Below are positions 8,255-16,752 of a DNA stretch of 64,000 nucleotides, one piece after another. Within the stretch, counting starts at the first letter, position 1; each line of letters opens with the position of its first letter. Position numbers and translations under genes: made by a program. This DNA is from Streptomyces sp. NBC_00557. Lineage in GTDB: Bacteria > Actinomycetota > Actinomycetes > Streptomycetales > Streptomycetaceae. The notes beneath the pieces are model-generated. The model had not been told where the DNA came from. It made no database searches and saw only the letters and a list, made by a program, of their open reading frames with translations. The stretch is taken from contig NZ_CP107796.1 of assembly GCF_036345995.1 (NCBI RefSeq), positions 8,122,001 through 8,186,000 of the forward strand, in the 5' to 3' direction.

Positions 8255-8305
8255 TCAGGGCTCCCCGACGATCTTGTACACGCCTTTGATCAGCAGCATC
8301 GGCAT
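8255..8305 (-). pseudogene. Truncated 5' end of a gene (16 codons)
   Basis: An ATG with a good ribosome site (AGAGGAAAAG) opens a 16-residue peptide, MPMLLIKGVYKIVGEP, then stops ten bases before the GTG of the TPR gene. The sequence looks like the first strand of a conserved streptomycete protein whose remaining body is absent here. I infer a deletion that joined this start to the TPR tail, leaving the original promoter to drive the DUF2235 gene. The alternative is a short leader ORF. Confidence 0.45.
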
Positions 8306-8339
8306 GACGGCTTTTCCTCTCGGCCGCATGGTGTGGCAA

Positions 8340-8757
8340 GGCGTTAACAGAAGGGAACAGAAAATGCGGACCGCTTGTTACTGGCTGGTCGTAAATGCTT
8401 CCAAGAAAATCACCGAGAGGCTGGCCCGTCTCGGTCGCCTAGTGCAATCCTCTCTCCGGTGCGTCGGGGTGTCCACTTATAGCCAGGTTGATCCGTCAAA
8501 CAACAGGGCAGGATTGACCAAGCCCAACTGGATTTGGCCTTCCTCGTGCTGACCGTAGGTCAGGCTGAGTTTCGCGTATTTGAGGACCTCTAAAAGTTGA
8601 ATGGGAAGCTTCGCCATGGTGCGGGCGAGGGCGTGCCGGCCGCGAGGACCGGAAGCTCTGCGGCCGTCGGACATGCGTCGCTTTTCCGGCCTCCCCGGCA
8701 GGCTTGGCGATCGGAAAGGACGTCCCCTGAAGGGGGAGTGGGGTGGCCGCCGCAGGA
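8340..8757. other. Gene-free stretch, lower GC, with an unassigned ORF tail
   Basis: No supported gene. On the minus strand about 8477-8640 encodes an unassigned tail (TMAKLPIQLLEVLKYAKLSL, ending LLFDGSTWL). It looks protein-like but has no recognisable start or family. The 8340-8520 part is clearly less GC-rich than its surroundings and probably contains the promoter for the leftward 8305-to-6627 unit. Confidence 0.3.
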
Positions 8758-11661
8758 TCAGTGCGCGTGTGTGTGGTCTTCGCTGTCCAGGGTCAGGCCG
8801 TGGAGGACAGCGCTCACACGCTCGGTGAGTCCGAGGATGTCCTTCATGCTCTTGATGTAGAGGTCCTGCTTGCCTTCGTCGATGGCTTGCCGGCAGGTCA
8901 CGCCGATGGATCGAGCCTGAGCCAGCAGGTGCGGCCATTGCCGCTGCAGCGCAGGGTCGGGCAACGGGAAGTACGCGCTCAGCTGCTGCGCGGTGGTGTC
9001 GAGACGGAGGCAGTGCGGGCGTATGGCGTGGGCCGCGTAGCCGCGGTCGGTGAAGGCCCTGTCGTCGTCAAGGGCGTTGAGGATGGCCAGGAGTTCGCCG
9101 CTCATGCCGGCCAGGTGTGTCCGTCCGCCGAGCCGGAGCCAGGCATCCGTTTCGAGTGCCAGTACCTGCGCGGACGGGGTGGTGTGCGGTGCGGGGGCGA
9201 GGTCCTGGCGGGTCAGGGAGCTGCGGACGCCGGAGCCTGCGTCGGCGCCGAGGGGGAGGCTGGCTGCGGTGGTCAGCGTGAGGGCGGTCAGGCAGGTGAG
9301 CGCCACGGCGGCGGTGCGGCAGAGCCGATGGAACCGGCCTGAGGACCGGGCCGGACGCAGGGGCGACCGCCGGGCCTGGCCGGCGCTGTCGCCTCGCAGC
9401 GCTCGCAGCAGGTGCCGGACCGCCATGCCGGCCACCGCCGTGAAGGCGGAGACGAACACGGCCAGACCCAGCACGAGCGGCAGCACCACCTCGATCAGCG
9501 GCCAGGCGCCCCCGGGTGTCCAGGCACAGCTGCTGCGCAGCGTGGCCAGGCTGCTGAGGCAGCCGTCGGCCGACAGCAGCAGGAAGGCGACGGTGAGGCC
9601 GGCTGCCCCCGTCGTCCCGGCGGCCACGGCCGCGGCCGGAACCGGGAACCGGGATGCGGCCGTGCCGGTCGCCGCGGCCGTGGCCACGACCACCGCGACG
9701 AGTACCACGACGAGCCATGTCGTGAGGAGCAGAACCTGCTGGCCCAGCATCGCGCCGGCCGGCGGCCGCACGCTGTGCAGCCGGGCCAGCACCACGACGA
9801 CGGCCGCGCAGGCCACGCCGCCCCCCAGGACCGCGGCCAGGGCGAGCCGCCGGAACGACGGCAGCCGCCCGGCCTGCCACGCGGCGCTGTGCGCGGGCGG
9901 CAGCGCACGGACCACCCACGCCGGTGCGCTGCCCCTCACCCCGGCCGCCCACGTCAGCAACGGCAGCACCCACAGGGCTGTCACCGCCCACACCAGCGGC
10001 ATGTCCGCCACCCACGGCAGCACCACCGACATCACCACGGCAATGGCGGTGAGCGTGCTGTGGCCGAGGGCGGGACCCGGCAGGTCCTGCTCGACCGCCC
10101 TGCGGATCGCGGACTCGGAGTACGGCCAGCCCGCCGCGAAGAGCCTGCCGCTGGTCTGCCACCACTCGTACGACAGGGCGAAGACGACCAGAGTGGCCAG
10201 CAGGCCCACGGCGAACACCGGGCGCAGGCTGTTTCCTCGCCAGCAGCGCAGGGCGAGGACGGCGAACTGCGAGGTCCAGCAGGTGACCACCACGCTGATG
10301 ACGACCAGCAGTGCGAACACTTCCGGATGCCGGGGCAGCACACGCCACCCGGAGACGCTGCCGGTCAACACCTCGCCGAGCATGAGCCCCACACCCAGCC
10401 ACCACCCGGCGCGCAGCCCCGAGGGAGCTGGGTCGCCCCTGAGCACGGCCCACGCTGCCGCGCGCCACAGACTGACGCCGACGGTCGTCGCGACCAGTGC
10501 GGCGACCATGTCCGCTGCCAGACGGACGAGCCACCCGGACCCGAACGTGTACAGCTGCGCGGCGCAGGTAGACGCCGTCGCACCCGTGAGAAACAGGGTG
10601 AGTGCCCACGGCCGGAACAACTCCTCGGCATCCGCCAGCGCCTCGCGGCGCTGCTGCCAGCCGGGGTGGCTGCGCCACACGCCGAAGAAGGCACGGCGCA
10701 GCGTCGCGAGCCTGCCGCGGTCCCGGTTCACCTCGTCGGTGGCGCCGGGCCAGACGGCGGGGTCGGCGCCCCACCTCAGGGCGCCGGCGTCGGCGTACAG
10801 CTCGCGGGTGCGCAGGATGTCGGCGCGCACCAGGAAGACGAGGGCGATCATCACCGCCATGGACGTCAGGTCGCGCGTGGTGGCCACGACAGAGGGAGCG
10901 GCGAACACCGGCGACGACAGCGACGCGTGCAATGCCAGCACCGCCGAGACCACGTAGCCGGGAAGGACGGTGACCAGGAAGACACGCCACAGGGCCACCG
11001 TCGCATAGGTGATGTCGACGTCGCGGTTGCGGATGTGCGCCAGCTCGTGCAGCACCACGGCGCTGAACGTGCGTGGATCGCGCTGCCGGACGGCCACGAG
11101 CCCCCCGTGCAGACAGACGACGTGGCGGCGCCACCGCCCGAAGACCACGGCACTCGCGGTGCGTGCGGCGGGGGCCACGACGAAGAGAGGCCGCCGGGTG
11201 AGCCCGGCGACTCCGGCGAGCTCCTCGAGGACGGCCGGCAACTCCCCGTGCCGGTCGATCGCTTCGACCGGCACCAGCCTGCGGCGGCGTTGCTTCCACA
11301 GCGGAAGCGTCCAGTACAGGACACCGGCCGTCACCACCAGGAGCGCCACCGCGGACGGCACCAGCCAACCGGAGGCGTGCGGGACGAAACGGTCGAGACA
11401 GGCCCGGAACGCGCTGTCGGCCCGGATCGTGGCCACCCCCACGCTCAGAAAGTCGCCCTGCGGGTCGGCCCCGGCGGCCAGGGCGCAGCCCCCGGACATG
11501 TTGTGGGGATCGGTGAGCGAGTGAGTGATGGTCGATGCCACCGTGGCGCTGCTGGTGACGAAGAGCACCATGAGCAGGATGAACCGTGGACCGGTGCCGG
11601 GCCACAGCAGGCGTTCGTCGATACGGCCGAAACGGTGTAACGGCGCGGCGTCCGCACTCAC
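8758..11661 (-). CDS. Large membrane M48-family metallopeptidase
   Basis: A 967-residue polytopic membrane protein. After one N-terminal helix (FILLMVLFVTSSATVAS) and a second near residue 100, a cytosolic or extracytoplasmic loop carries the zinc motif HELAH at about residues 203-207, inside VVLHELAHIRNRDVD. RTRELYADAGALRWG supplies the third ligand Glu. This is the HtpX/Ste24 (M48) arrangement. More than ten further hydrophobic helices follow up to about residue 800, then a soluble alpha-helical tail of about 160 residues ending in a His-rich TLDSEDHTHAH. Ordinary HtpX is under 300 residues, so most of this protein is extra. The GTG at 11661 overlaps the preceding gene's TGA (GTGA), so translation is coupled. 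Confidence 0.85.
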   Translation of the reverse strand: MSADAAPLHRFGRIDERLLWPGTGPRFILLMVLFVTSSATVASTITHSLTDPHNMSGGCALAAGADPQGDFLSVGVATIRADSAFRACLDRFVPHASGWLVPSAVALLVVTAGVLYWTLPLWKQRRRRLVPVEAIDRHGELPAVLEELAGVAGLTRRPLFVVAPAARTASAVVFGRWRRHVVCLHGGLVAVRQRDPRTFSAVVLHELAHIRNRDVDITYATVALWRVFLVTVLPGYVVSAVLALHASLSSPVFAAPSVVATTRDLTSMAVMIALVFLVRADILRTRELYADAGALRWGADPAVWPGATDEVNRDRGRLATLRRAFFGVWRSHPGWQQRREALADAEELFRPWALTLFLTGATASTCAAQLYTFGSGWLVRLAADMVAALVATTVGVSLWRAAAWAVLRGDPAPSGLRAGWWLGVGLMLGEVLTGSVSGWRVLPRHPEVFALLVVISVVVTCWTSQFAVLALRCWRGNSLRPVFAVGLLATLVVFALSYEWWQTSGRLFAAGWPYSESAIRRAVEQDLPGPALGHSTLTAIAVVMSVVLPWVADMPLVWAVTALWVLPLLTWAAGVRGSAPAWVVRALPPAHSAAWQAGRLPSFRRLALAAVLGGGVACAAVVVVLARLHSVRPPAGAMLGQQVLLLTTWLVVVLVAVVVATAAATGTAASRFPVPAAAVAAGTTGAAGLTVAFLLLSADGCLSSLATLRSSCAWTPGGAWPLIEVVLPLVLGLAVFVSAFTAVAGMAVRHLLRALRGDSAGQARRSPLRPARSSGRFHRLCRTAAVALTCLTALTLTTAASLPLGADAGSGVRSSLTRQDLAPAPHTTPSAQVLALETDAWLRLGGRTHLAGMSGELLAILNALDDDRAFTDRGYAAHAIRPHCLRLDTTAQQLSAYFPLPDPALQRQWPHLLAQARSIGVTCRQAIDEGKQDLYIKSMKDILGLTERVSAVLHGLTLDSEDHTHAH

Positions 11662-12221
11662 CGCCGGTCCTCCTCCTGCGGTCCGTCGCTGCCCTGGGGG
11701 TGGGTGTCCGCCAGGGCGGCGCCGTCCGGGCCCGCGTCGCCGTCCTGGTGCTGCTCCGCGGACAGCACGAGCCGGGCCACGACACGCTCGGCGAGCACTT
11801 CGGCCGCTCCTGCGTCCAGTCCGCTCTCCACGGCCAGCTGCGCCACCCGCAGACGTACGGCTTCGAGCTGCTCGGGCGCCAGCGGGGGCAGGACACGCGG
11901 CGCCGCCGGCCGGCGCCCGATCCTGCGCAGCCACTCCCGTGAACGCCGGCCGGCCGCGGCCACGGTGGCGGAGACGACCTGACGGGCCGCCTCGTCCAGC
12001 GCCATCCACACCACCGGGGTCACCAGGGCCGTGGCCTCGCCCACCCCGAATCCCAGCGGCTCGCGCTCTCCTCGGCTCGACAGCCGCCGCAGCGCGGTGT
12101 CGTCATCCACGACCAAGAGCCCGTCGAGCACAAGGAGCTCATGCGGGGCCAGCTCGCTGACGATCTCTCGGACGACATCGCGGACCAGTAACCCGGCAGC
12201 CGTCTTCGGCTCCCCGTTCAT
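11658..12221 (-). CDS. Unknown protein coupled to the M48 peptidase
   Basis: A 187-residue soluble, mostly helical protein of no family I recognise. It begins MNGEPKTAAGLLVRDVVREI, then a strand-rich core (PHELLVLDGLLVVDDDTAL), a helical stretch VWMALDEAARQVVSATVAAA with basic RRSREWLRRIGRR after it, and an acidic C-terminus. It has no membrane segment. The ATG at 12221 has GGGGGTG upstream; the open frame extends 20 codons further without a ribosome site. Its stop overlaps the GTG of the M48 peptidase, so the two products are probably made in fixed ratio and may interact as regulator, adaptor or substrate. Confidence 0.6.
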   Translation of the reverse strand: MNGEPKTAAGLLVRDVVREIVSELAPHELLVLDGLLVVDDDTALRRLSSRGEREPLGFGVGEATALVTPVVWMALDEAARQVVSATVAAAGRRSREWLRRIGRRPAAPRVLPPLAPEQLEAVRLRVAQLAVESGLDAGAAEVLAERVVARLVLSAEQHQDGDAGPDGAALADTHPQGSDGPQEEDRR

Positions 12222-12492
12222 GGCACCCCCTGTAGCCGCGTCGCTGCACCAAGCCGTTTCAAGGTACTGCGGAGGGATCATCCGTCACACGGAATTCCCC
12301 GGGTTGTGTCCCTCACCTTCACGAAAACCCGACCGCGAAACCGCGAGCGGCCCACCGTAGCCGCCAAACCCGTAAGTCCCCGGCTCCCCACCCGCACGCC
12401 GGTCGTCACCGCGCGCCCCTGGCCGCCGACTGTGTCCCTGTGCCATCGGGTGGGCTTGGGCACCGCACGGCGGCGGCACCTCCTGCCGCGGC

Positions 12493-12790
12493 GTGGTGGT
12501 TGGCCAGGCCTCCGCCCTGCAGGCCACGCCGCTGCGCGCCGCTCAGGACGAGACCGGTGTCCCGGCCGGGTTATGGACGGGCGGGGGCCTGGCCGCGGTC
12601 GGCCTGGTCGCCGGGGACGTAGTGACCGGGAGACAGGCCGAACTGCTCCTGGGGGGCCGGCACCCGGACGCCGACCGGATCGAACGCGAACGCCTTCGGA
12701 CAGGCGGCGATCCGGAGACGCGCGGCGGGCGACCGTGCTGGGCAGGCCTGTTGAACAGAACCAGTCGGAGACGACGGAGAAGGCCGACGT
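12493..12790 (+). pseudogene. Relic of a TrwC/TraI-type conjugative relaxase
   Basis: The frame from 12493 reads ALQATPLRAAQDETGVPAGL, WTGGGLAAVGLVAGDVVTGR, QAELLLGGRHPDADRIERER. This matches the region after the N-terminus of actinobacterial TrwC relaxases (PAGxWTGxGLAALGL, then GRHPDADRIE). A frameshift near 12715 carries the continuation ARRATVLGRPVEQNQS into another frame, after which similarity ends. The catalytic Tyr and His motifs and the helicase half are absent. It is evidence that an integrative or plasmid-borne conjugative element once lay here. Confidence 0.65.
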
Positions 12791-12976
12791 GTACGCCACC
12801 GCCGATGGCTGGGAAGTCCACGCACGTGTGGTCCGCGTTCAGGCGTCCGCCCCGGAAGCGCGGGCGGATCACCTGACGCGCGGGCGGATGGCCTGACACG
12901 CGGGCGTCCCCGCATCAGCACCACGACTGTCCCGGGGCCGGCCTCGCCCGTGCCGGGGCCCTCTGGCGAGTGAGCA

Positions 12977-13552
12977 TCAACTTGGCCGGGTGCGGAGGTA
13001 GTAGAGCATCCCTTCGTGGTCCGGTTCGCGGTCGGGGAGGATGAAGCCCGCGGATTCGGCGCAGGTGCGACTGGCGTGGTTGTCGGCGTCGATACCGCAG
13101 AAGAAGGTCTGGACATCGCCGACATCGGTGTGGGTGAGGACGGCTTGGAGGGCGGAGCGGCCGTATCCGAGCCGCCACCGGTCGGGGTCGACCAGGTAGG
13201 CCAGGCCCATGGCGAGTCGGGGGTCGGCGTCGGACAGGATGGGGCCCTCGGGACCTTCGCCGTGGTAGCGGACCCAGCGGTCGTAGACGTCGCCGCAGAC
13301 GAACGCGACCGGCGTTCCGCCCTGGTCCACGCCTATCCACCCGTGGGAGCGCAGCACCGTCGCGCCGCGGAAGGCGGTGCAGGGCTGTTGGCTGATCAGC
13401 CGCAGTTGACGGCGGATCCAGGACCGGCCGCCCAGGCGCCTTTGGACTTCGGGGTGATCGAACCAGTGCTCGATCTGGTGTGCCCCGGTCTCGGTCAAGC
13501 GGTGCAGCCGCATCTCCGGGCCGTCCGGCTGTGTCGGCGAGGGCCGGCTCAT
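12977..13552 (-). CDS. GNAT-family N-acetyltransferase
   Basis: A 191-residue acetyltransferase of the GNAT fold. The acetyl-CoA binding region is visible as LAMGLAYLVDPDRWRLGYGR followed by SALQAVLTHTDVGDVQTFFC, where RLGYGR replaces the usual R/Q-x-x-G-x-G/A loop. The last helix-strand pair is ADNHASRTCAESAGFILPDR, the family's N-x-x-S-x-x-x-x-x-x-G-F element. The substrate is unknown. The ATG at 13552 is preceded by AAGGTAGGC; the open frame extends far upstream without support. Monocistronic, convergent with the relaxase relic. Confidence 0.85.
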   Translation of the reverse strand: MSRPSPTQPDGPEMRLHRLTETGAHQIEHWFDHPEVQRRLGGRSWIRRQLRLISQQPCTAFRGATVLRSHGWIGVDQGGTPVAFVCGDVYDRWVRYHGEGPEGPILSDADPRLAMGLAYLVDPDRWRLGYGRSALQAVLTHTDVGDVQTFFCGIDADNHASRTCAESAGFILPDREPDHEGMLYYLRTRPS

Positions 13553-13807
13553 GCTGCCTACCTTCCTCCGCTGGGCCTGCTGCCCTGCCGGATCTCCACT
13601 CACGCGTTGGCATGCAGGTCTGAGGGGCCCCATCGACACATCCGGCACATTCCATCTTGGCATCGCTGTACGCCCCTGTATGGGGGCTTGCGTCGGTCCC
13701 GGCGATGCGGGGCCTGATCCTGCGCTCGAGCGCATCCGGTCGGAGGGGGCCGGGTTCCGGTGCGGCTGAAGTAGCCTTCGGTTGATCATGACAACTTGGA
13801 GGGGTTC

Positions 13808-13915
13808 GTGTTCGGAAGTATGAGCGCTGGCGTGATCGTGTCAGCGGTGATCGCCGTGATCTTTGCGGCCGGCGCCGTCTGGGGAGCGGTGCGCTTTTCC
13901 CGCCGGGGCCACTGA
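13808..13915 (+). CDS. Single-helix 35-residue membrane peptide
   Basis: A GTG with a strong ribosome site (TTGGAGGGG five bases away) opens a 35-codon ORF. Product: short MFGSMSAG head, one hydrophobic helix (VIVSAVIAVIFAAGAVWGAV), then a positively charged RFSRRGH tail, i.e. N-out/C-in by the positive-inside rule. No family is recognised. An in-frame ATG four codons later is an alternative start. A hairpin follows 38 bases after the stop, supporting a real transcription unit. Confidence 0.5.
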   Translation: MFGSMSAGVIVSAVIAVIFAAGAVWGAVRFSRRGH

Positions 13916-13952
13916 GCCGTCGTAGGACTGGCAACGCCGAAGGCCTCTCGTG

Positions 13953-13976
13953 CCCGGGTCCGGGTCTGGACCCGGG
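13953..13976. terminator. Hairpin after the small membrane ORF
   Basis: CCCGGGTCC and GGACCCGGG form a nine-base perfect stem with a six-base loop. It is placed to end the small rightward ORF and could also act on the leftward TPR relic. Confidence 0.5.
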
Positions 13977-14230
13977 AGGCGTTGTCGTGGGTCAGCTCGG
14001 CCTGCGGCCGGGCTGCCTTGGCGGGCTGGTGCGCGTGCTCCAGCGGGCGGACGTGTGCCTGGCGGGTGAGGAGGACGTCCGGGTGGGCGGCACCCAGCAC
14101 CGGGCTTTGGTCGCGGGGCGGCTCGGTCAGCAGGCGGGTGGCCTTGGCGTGTTCACCGGCCTCTCCCAGCTCACGGGGTTGCAGGCTGCGGCTCAGGACT
14201 GTGTCTGCGGCTGGGCGGGGCCGACGCCGG
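13977..14230 (-). pseudogene. Degenerate kinesin-light-chain-type TPR fragment
   Basis: The minus strand reads LGEAGEHAKATRLLTE, then VLGAAHPDVLLTRQAHV, then EHAHQPAKAARPQAELTHDN. This is the repeat signature (LGxxHPDxLxTR) of TPR proteins common in streptomycete signalling and NTPase effectors. No start codon, no NTPase part and no further repeats remain. The frame runs on into unrelated sequence past the hairpin at 13953. Confidence 0.55.
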
Positions 14231-14234
14231 CGCC

Positions 14235-14763
14235 CGGCCGGAGGCCGCGCGCGACAGGCGAGGGGGCGGAGCTGACGGCGGGGAAGCGGGAGACGAACCC
14301 GGCGGGGTAGACGAACACCCTGCGCGGCGATGTGCTGTGCCTGCTCGTGGTGTTGAAGTCAGTGACCGTCGACGAGATCCAGCGGAGCGCAGCCTCGCAC
14401 CTGGCCTACCGGCACACCGACAAGACGACGCCCTCCAAGCAGAAGCAGGCCGCCGCCCGATCCGGCCAGCAGCGGCCGATCCCTCCCAACTTCCCGGCGG
14501 ACCGGGCCCCACAAACCTCCGTGAGCCGTGCTGCCCTCCTGACCGGAGAAGCCGACCGCACTGACCGATGAGTCAGTGCGAGAAGCCAAGATTGGCTGGA
14601 AATGATCCGACGTCTCCGGTCCGGACCATTGACCGTCGAACCTTCGACCGCAACTCTGGATCGCGCCAGCGAACGAGCGCCTGAACTCCATCCATGAATG
14701 TGAACAGTTGGGTCGATATTCCTCCGATGTTTCCGGGCTTCTGTCCTATCGAGAGGGAGGAAC
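14235..14763. other. Intergenic region upstream of the polysaccharide cluster
   Basis: No supported gene; short open frames here show no family resemblance. The final 150 bases before the GH105 start are less GC-rich and should contain the promoter and any operator of the five-gene cluster. I could not identify a convincing -35/-10 pair or palindrome by eye. GAGGGAGGA at 14754-14762 is the ribosome site of the first gene. Confidence 0.4.
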
Positions 14764-15954
14764 ATGAGACGCCGTCGCCTTCGAACGGCACTGACCGGGC
14801 TGGTCCTCACCAGCGCAGCCCTCACCACCCTGCCCGCGGCCGCACCCGCGCCGCCGGCCTCCATCGGCCCCGCGGCGGCCCGTCCGGCCGCAGCCACCGA
14901 CTGGTCCACGGCCGTCGTCGACTCCACCATGGCCCGCTACACGCCGAGCACCATCGGCGGCTGGTCCTACCCCGTCGGCCTCTACCTCTACGGCCAGTAC
15001 CTCACCTACCGACGCACCCACGACGCCCGCTACCTCACCTACATCAAGAGCTATGTCGACCGGTTCGTGAAGAGCGACGGCTCCATCGACCAGTCCTTCA
15101 ACAGCCTGGACAGCATGCAAGCCGGCCGGCTGCTGGTGATCCTGCACCACGAGACCGGCCAGGACCGCTACCGCAAGGCCGCCAAAAAGATCCGCGACCG
15201 CCTGGACACCTACCCGCGCACTTCCGACGGAGGCTTCTGGCACGCGGACACCTCCAGCCGCGCACACCAACTCTGGGCGGACGGCGTCTACATGGTCAAC
15301 CCATTCCTCGTCGAGTACGGAAAGGAGTTCGGCGACAGCGCGTACACGGACAACGAGGCGGCCAGGCAGCTGTACGTCTACGGCAGTCATCTGCAGGTCG
15401 CGAACGGCCTGCTCAGGCACGCCTACGACGAGTCCAGGACCGCGAGTTGGGCCGATCCGCAGACCGGGCTCGCCCCCGAGCACTGGTGCCGGGCCGTCGG
15501 CTGGTACTCCATGGCGATCGTCAACGTCCTGGACGCCATTCCGGCGAACCAGTCCAGACGTCCCCAACTGCTGGCCAGCTTACGGAAGTTGGCCGCCGCT
15601 CTGGAGAAGTACCAGGACCCGGCGACCGGCCGCTGGCTCCAGGTGATGGACAAGGGGGACCGGTCCGACAACTGGACCGAGACCTCCTGTTCCAGCATGT
15701 TCACCTACGCCCTCTCCCGGGGGGCCCAGCAGGGCTACCTCGACCCGCACTACGCCGCTGTGGCGCACCGCGGCTACCACGGCGTGCTGGCGAAGCTCTC
15801 GGTCGGCCCGGACGGCCGCACCAACCTCGCCGGCATCTCCATCGGCACCAACGTCGGCGACTACGCGTACTACATCGCACGGGACCGGGCCACCAACGAC
15901 TTCCACGGTCTGGGCGCTTTCCTGATCATGAACGAACAACTGCGAGGTGATTAG
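14764..15954 (+). CDS. Exported GH105/GH88-type unsaturated glucuronyl or rhamnogalacturonyl hydrolase
   Basis: A 396-residue exported enzyme with a Sec-type signal (MRRRRLRTALTGLVLTSAAL, Ala-rich cleavage area near residue 45). The (alpha/alpha)6 barrel is recognisable by YPVGLYLYGQYLTYRR, SLDSMQAGRLLVILHH and the catalytic segment HQLWADGVYMVNPFL, whose Asp corresponds to the general acid of YteR-like enzymes. EHWCRAVGWYSMAI is a second family landmark. These enzymes hydrate the 4,5-unsaturated uronic acid left at chain ends by polysaccharide lyases, releasing it. An in-frame TTA codon at 15580-15582 could make it bldA-dependent. First gene of the cluster; the next ATG lies five bases after its stop. 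Confidence 0.88.
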   Translation: MRRRRLRTALTGLVLTSAALTTLPAAAPAPPASIGPAAARPAAATDWSTAVVDSTMARYTPSTIGGWSYPVGLYLYGQYLTYRRTHDARYLTYIKSYVDRFVKSDGSIDQSFNSLDSMQAGRLLVILHHETGQDRYRKAAKKIRDRLDTYPRTSDGGFWHADTSSRAHQLWADGVYMVNPFLVEYGKEFGDSAYTDNEAARQLYVYGSHLQVANGLLRHAYDESRTASWADPQTGLAPEHWCRAVGWYSMAIVNVLDAIPANQSRRPQLLASLRKLAAALEKYQDPATGRWLQVMDKGDRSDNWTETSCSSMFTYALSRGAQQGYLDPHYAAVAHRGYHGVLAKLSVGPDGRTNLAGISIGTNVGDYAYYIARDRATNDFHGLGAFLIMNEQLRGD

Positions 15955-15958
15955 TGTC

Positions 15959-16741
15959 ATGAGCACGTCCAGAAGGGCGCTGCTGGGTGCGGCGGTCGCG
16001 GGCGCGGCCGGGGCGACACTGGGCCTGCCCGCCACCGCCCACGCCGCCTCCTGGCAGCAGAAGTGGGCACCCTCCGCGAGCAGCGACGGCCTCGGCGCCT
16101 TCGAGACGATCGAGGACGACCGAGCCGACTCGCACCCCGCGGGGCATCCGCACATCTTCGCCACCGGCGACAACTGGCGCTTCAACATGCACATGGTGGA
16201 CCGGGACACCTCGACCGACCGTCAGCGCCAGGAGGTCACGGGTCTGCGCACGAGCTCCAGCAGCTACCTCAAGTGGAACGAGGGGCAGACCTGGCGGGTC
16301 ACCTACTCGATGTACATCCCGAGCTCGCTGAAGGCCACCACGACCTTCACCCACATCATGCAGATGAAGCAGCCCGGTGCCGGTTCCTCCCCGATCGTCA
16401 CGCAGTCGCTGCGCCGGGTGAGCGGCAAGCAGACCATCGAGCTCACCCTGCCCATCTCCGGCACCCTCGTCGGCCGCACCGACCTCGACCCGCTGCACGA
16501 CAAATGGACCGACGTCGACTTCCAGATCAAGGTCGGCAACGGCTCGGCGGGCTCCGTCCGCTGGATCCTCAAGTCCGGCGGCTCGACGGTCATCGACAAG
16601 TCGAAGACCGGCGTCGACACCTTCCTGGCCGACCGGGTGCGCCCGAAGTGGGGCATCTACCGCTCCCTCGGCGACACCTCCGGGTCCCTGCAGGACACCT
16701 ACCTTCTGCTCACCAACCTCCGTGGCTACCAACTCGTGTGA
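15959..16741 (+). CDS. Tat-exported polysaccharide lyase-like protein (jelly-roll type)
   Basis: 260 residues with a twin-arginine signal (MSTSRRALLGAAVAGAAGAT, cleavage after AHA near residue 32). The mature part looks like the beta-jelly-roll 'Polysacc_lyase' group related to heparin lyase I and PL20. RFNMHMVDRDTSTDRQRQEV carries the D-R-Q-R-x-E motif common in that fold, and VRPKWGIYRSLGD is the closing strand. Such enzymes cleave uronic-acid chains by beta-elimination and yield the unsaturated ends that the upstream GH105 would remove, which supports joint action. The exact substrate cannot be read. The ATG at 15959 was preferred over a GTG four codons earlier. Twelve bases separate it from the next gene. 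Confidence 0.75.
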   Translation: MSTSRRALLGAAVAGAAGATLGLPATAHAASWQQKWAPSASSDGLGAFETIEDDRADSHPAGHPHIFATGDNWRFNMHMVDRDTSTDRQRQEVTGLRTSSSSYLKWNEGQTWRVTYSMYIPSSLKATTTFTHIMQMKQPGAGSSPIVTQSLRRVSGKQTIELTLPISGTLVGRTDLDPLHDKWTDVDFQIKVGNGSAGSVRWILKSGGSTVIDKSKTGVDTFLADRVRPKWGIYRSLGDTSGSLQDTYLLLTNLRGYQLV

Positions 16742-16752
16742 GGAACGGTCAC

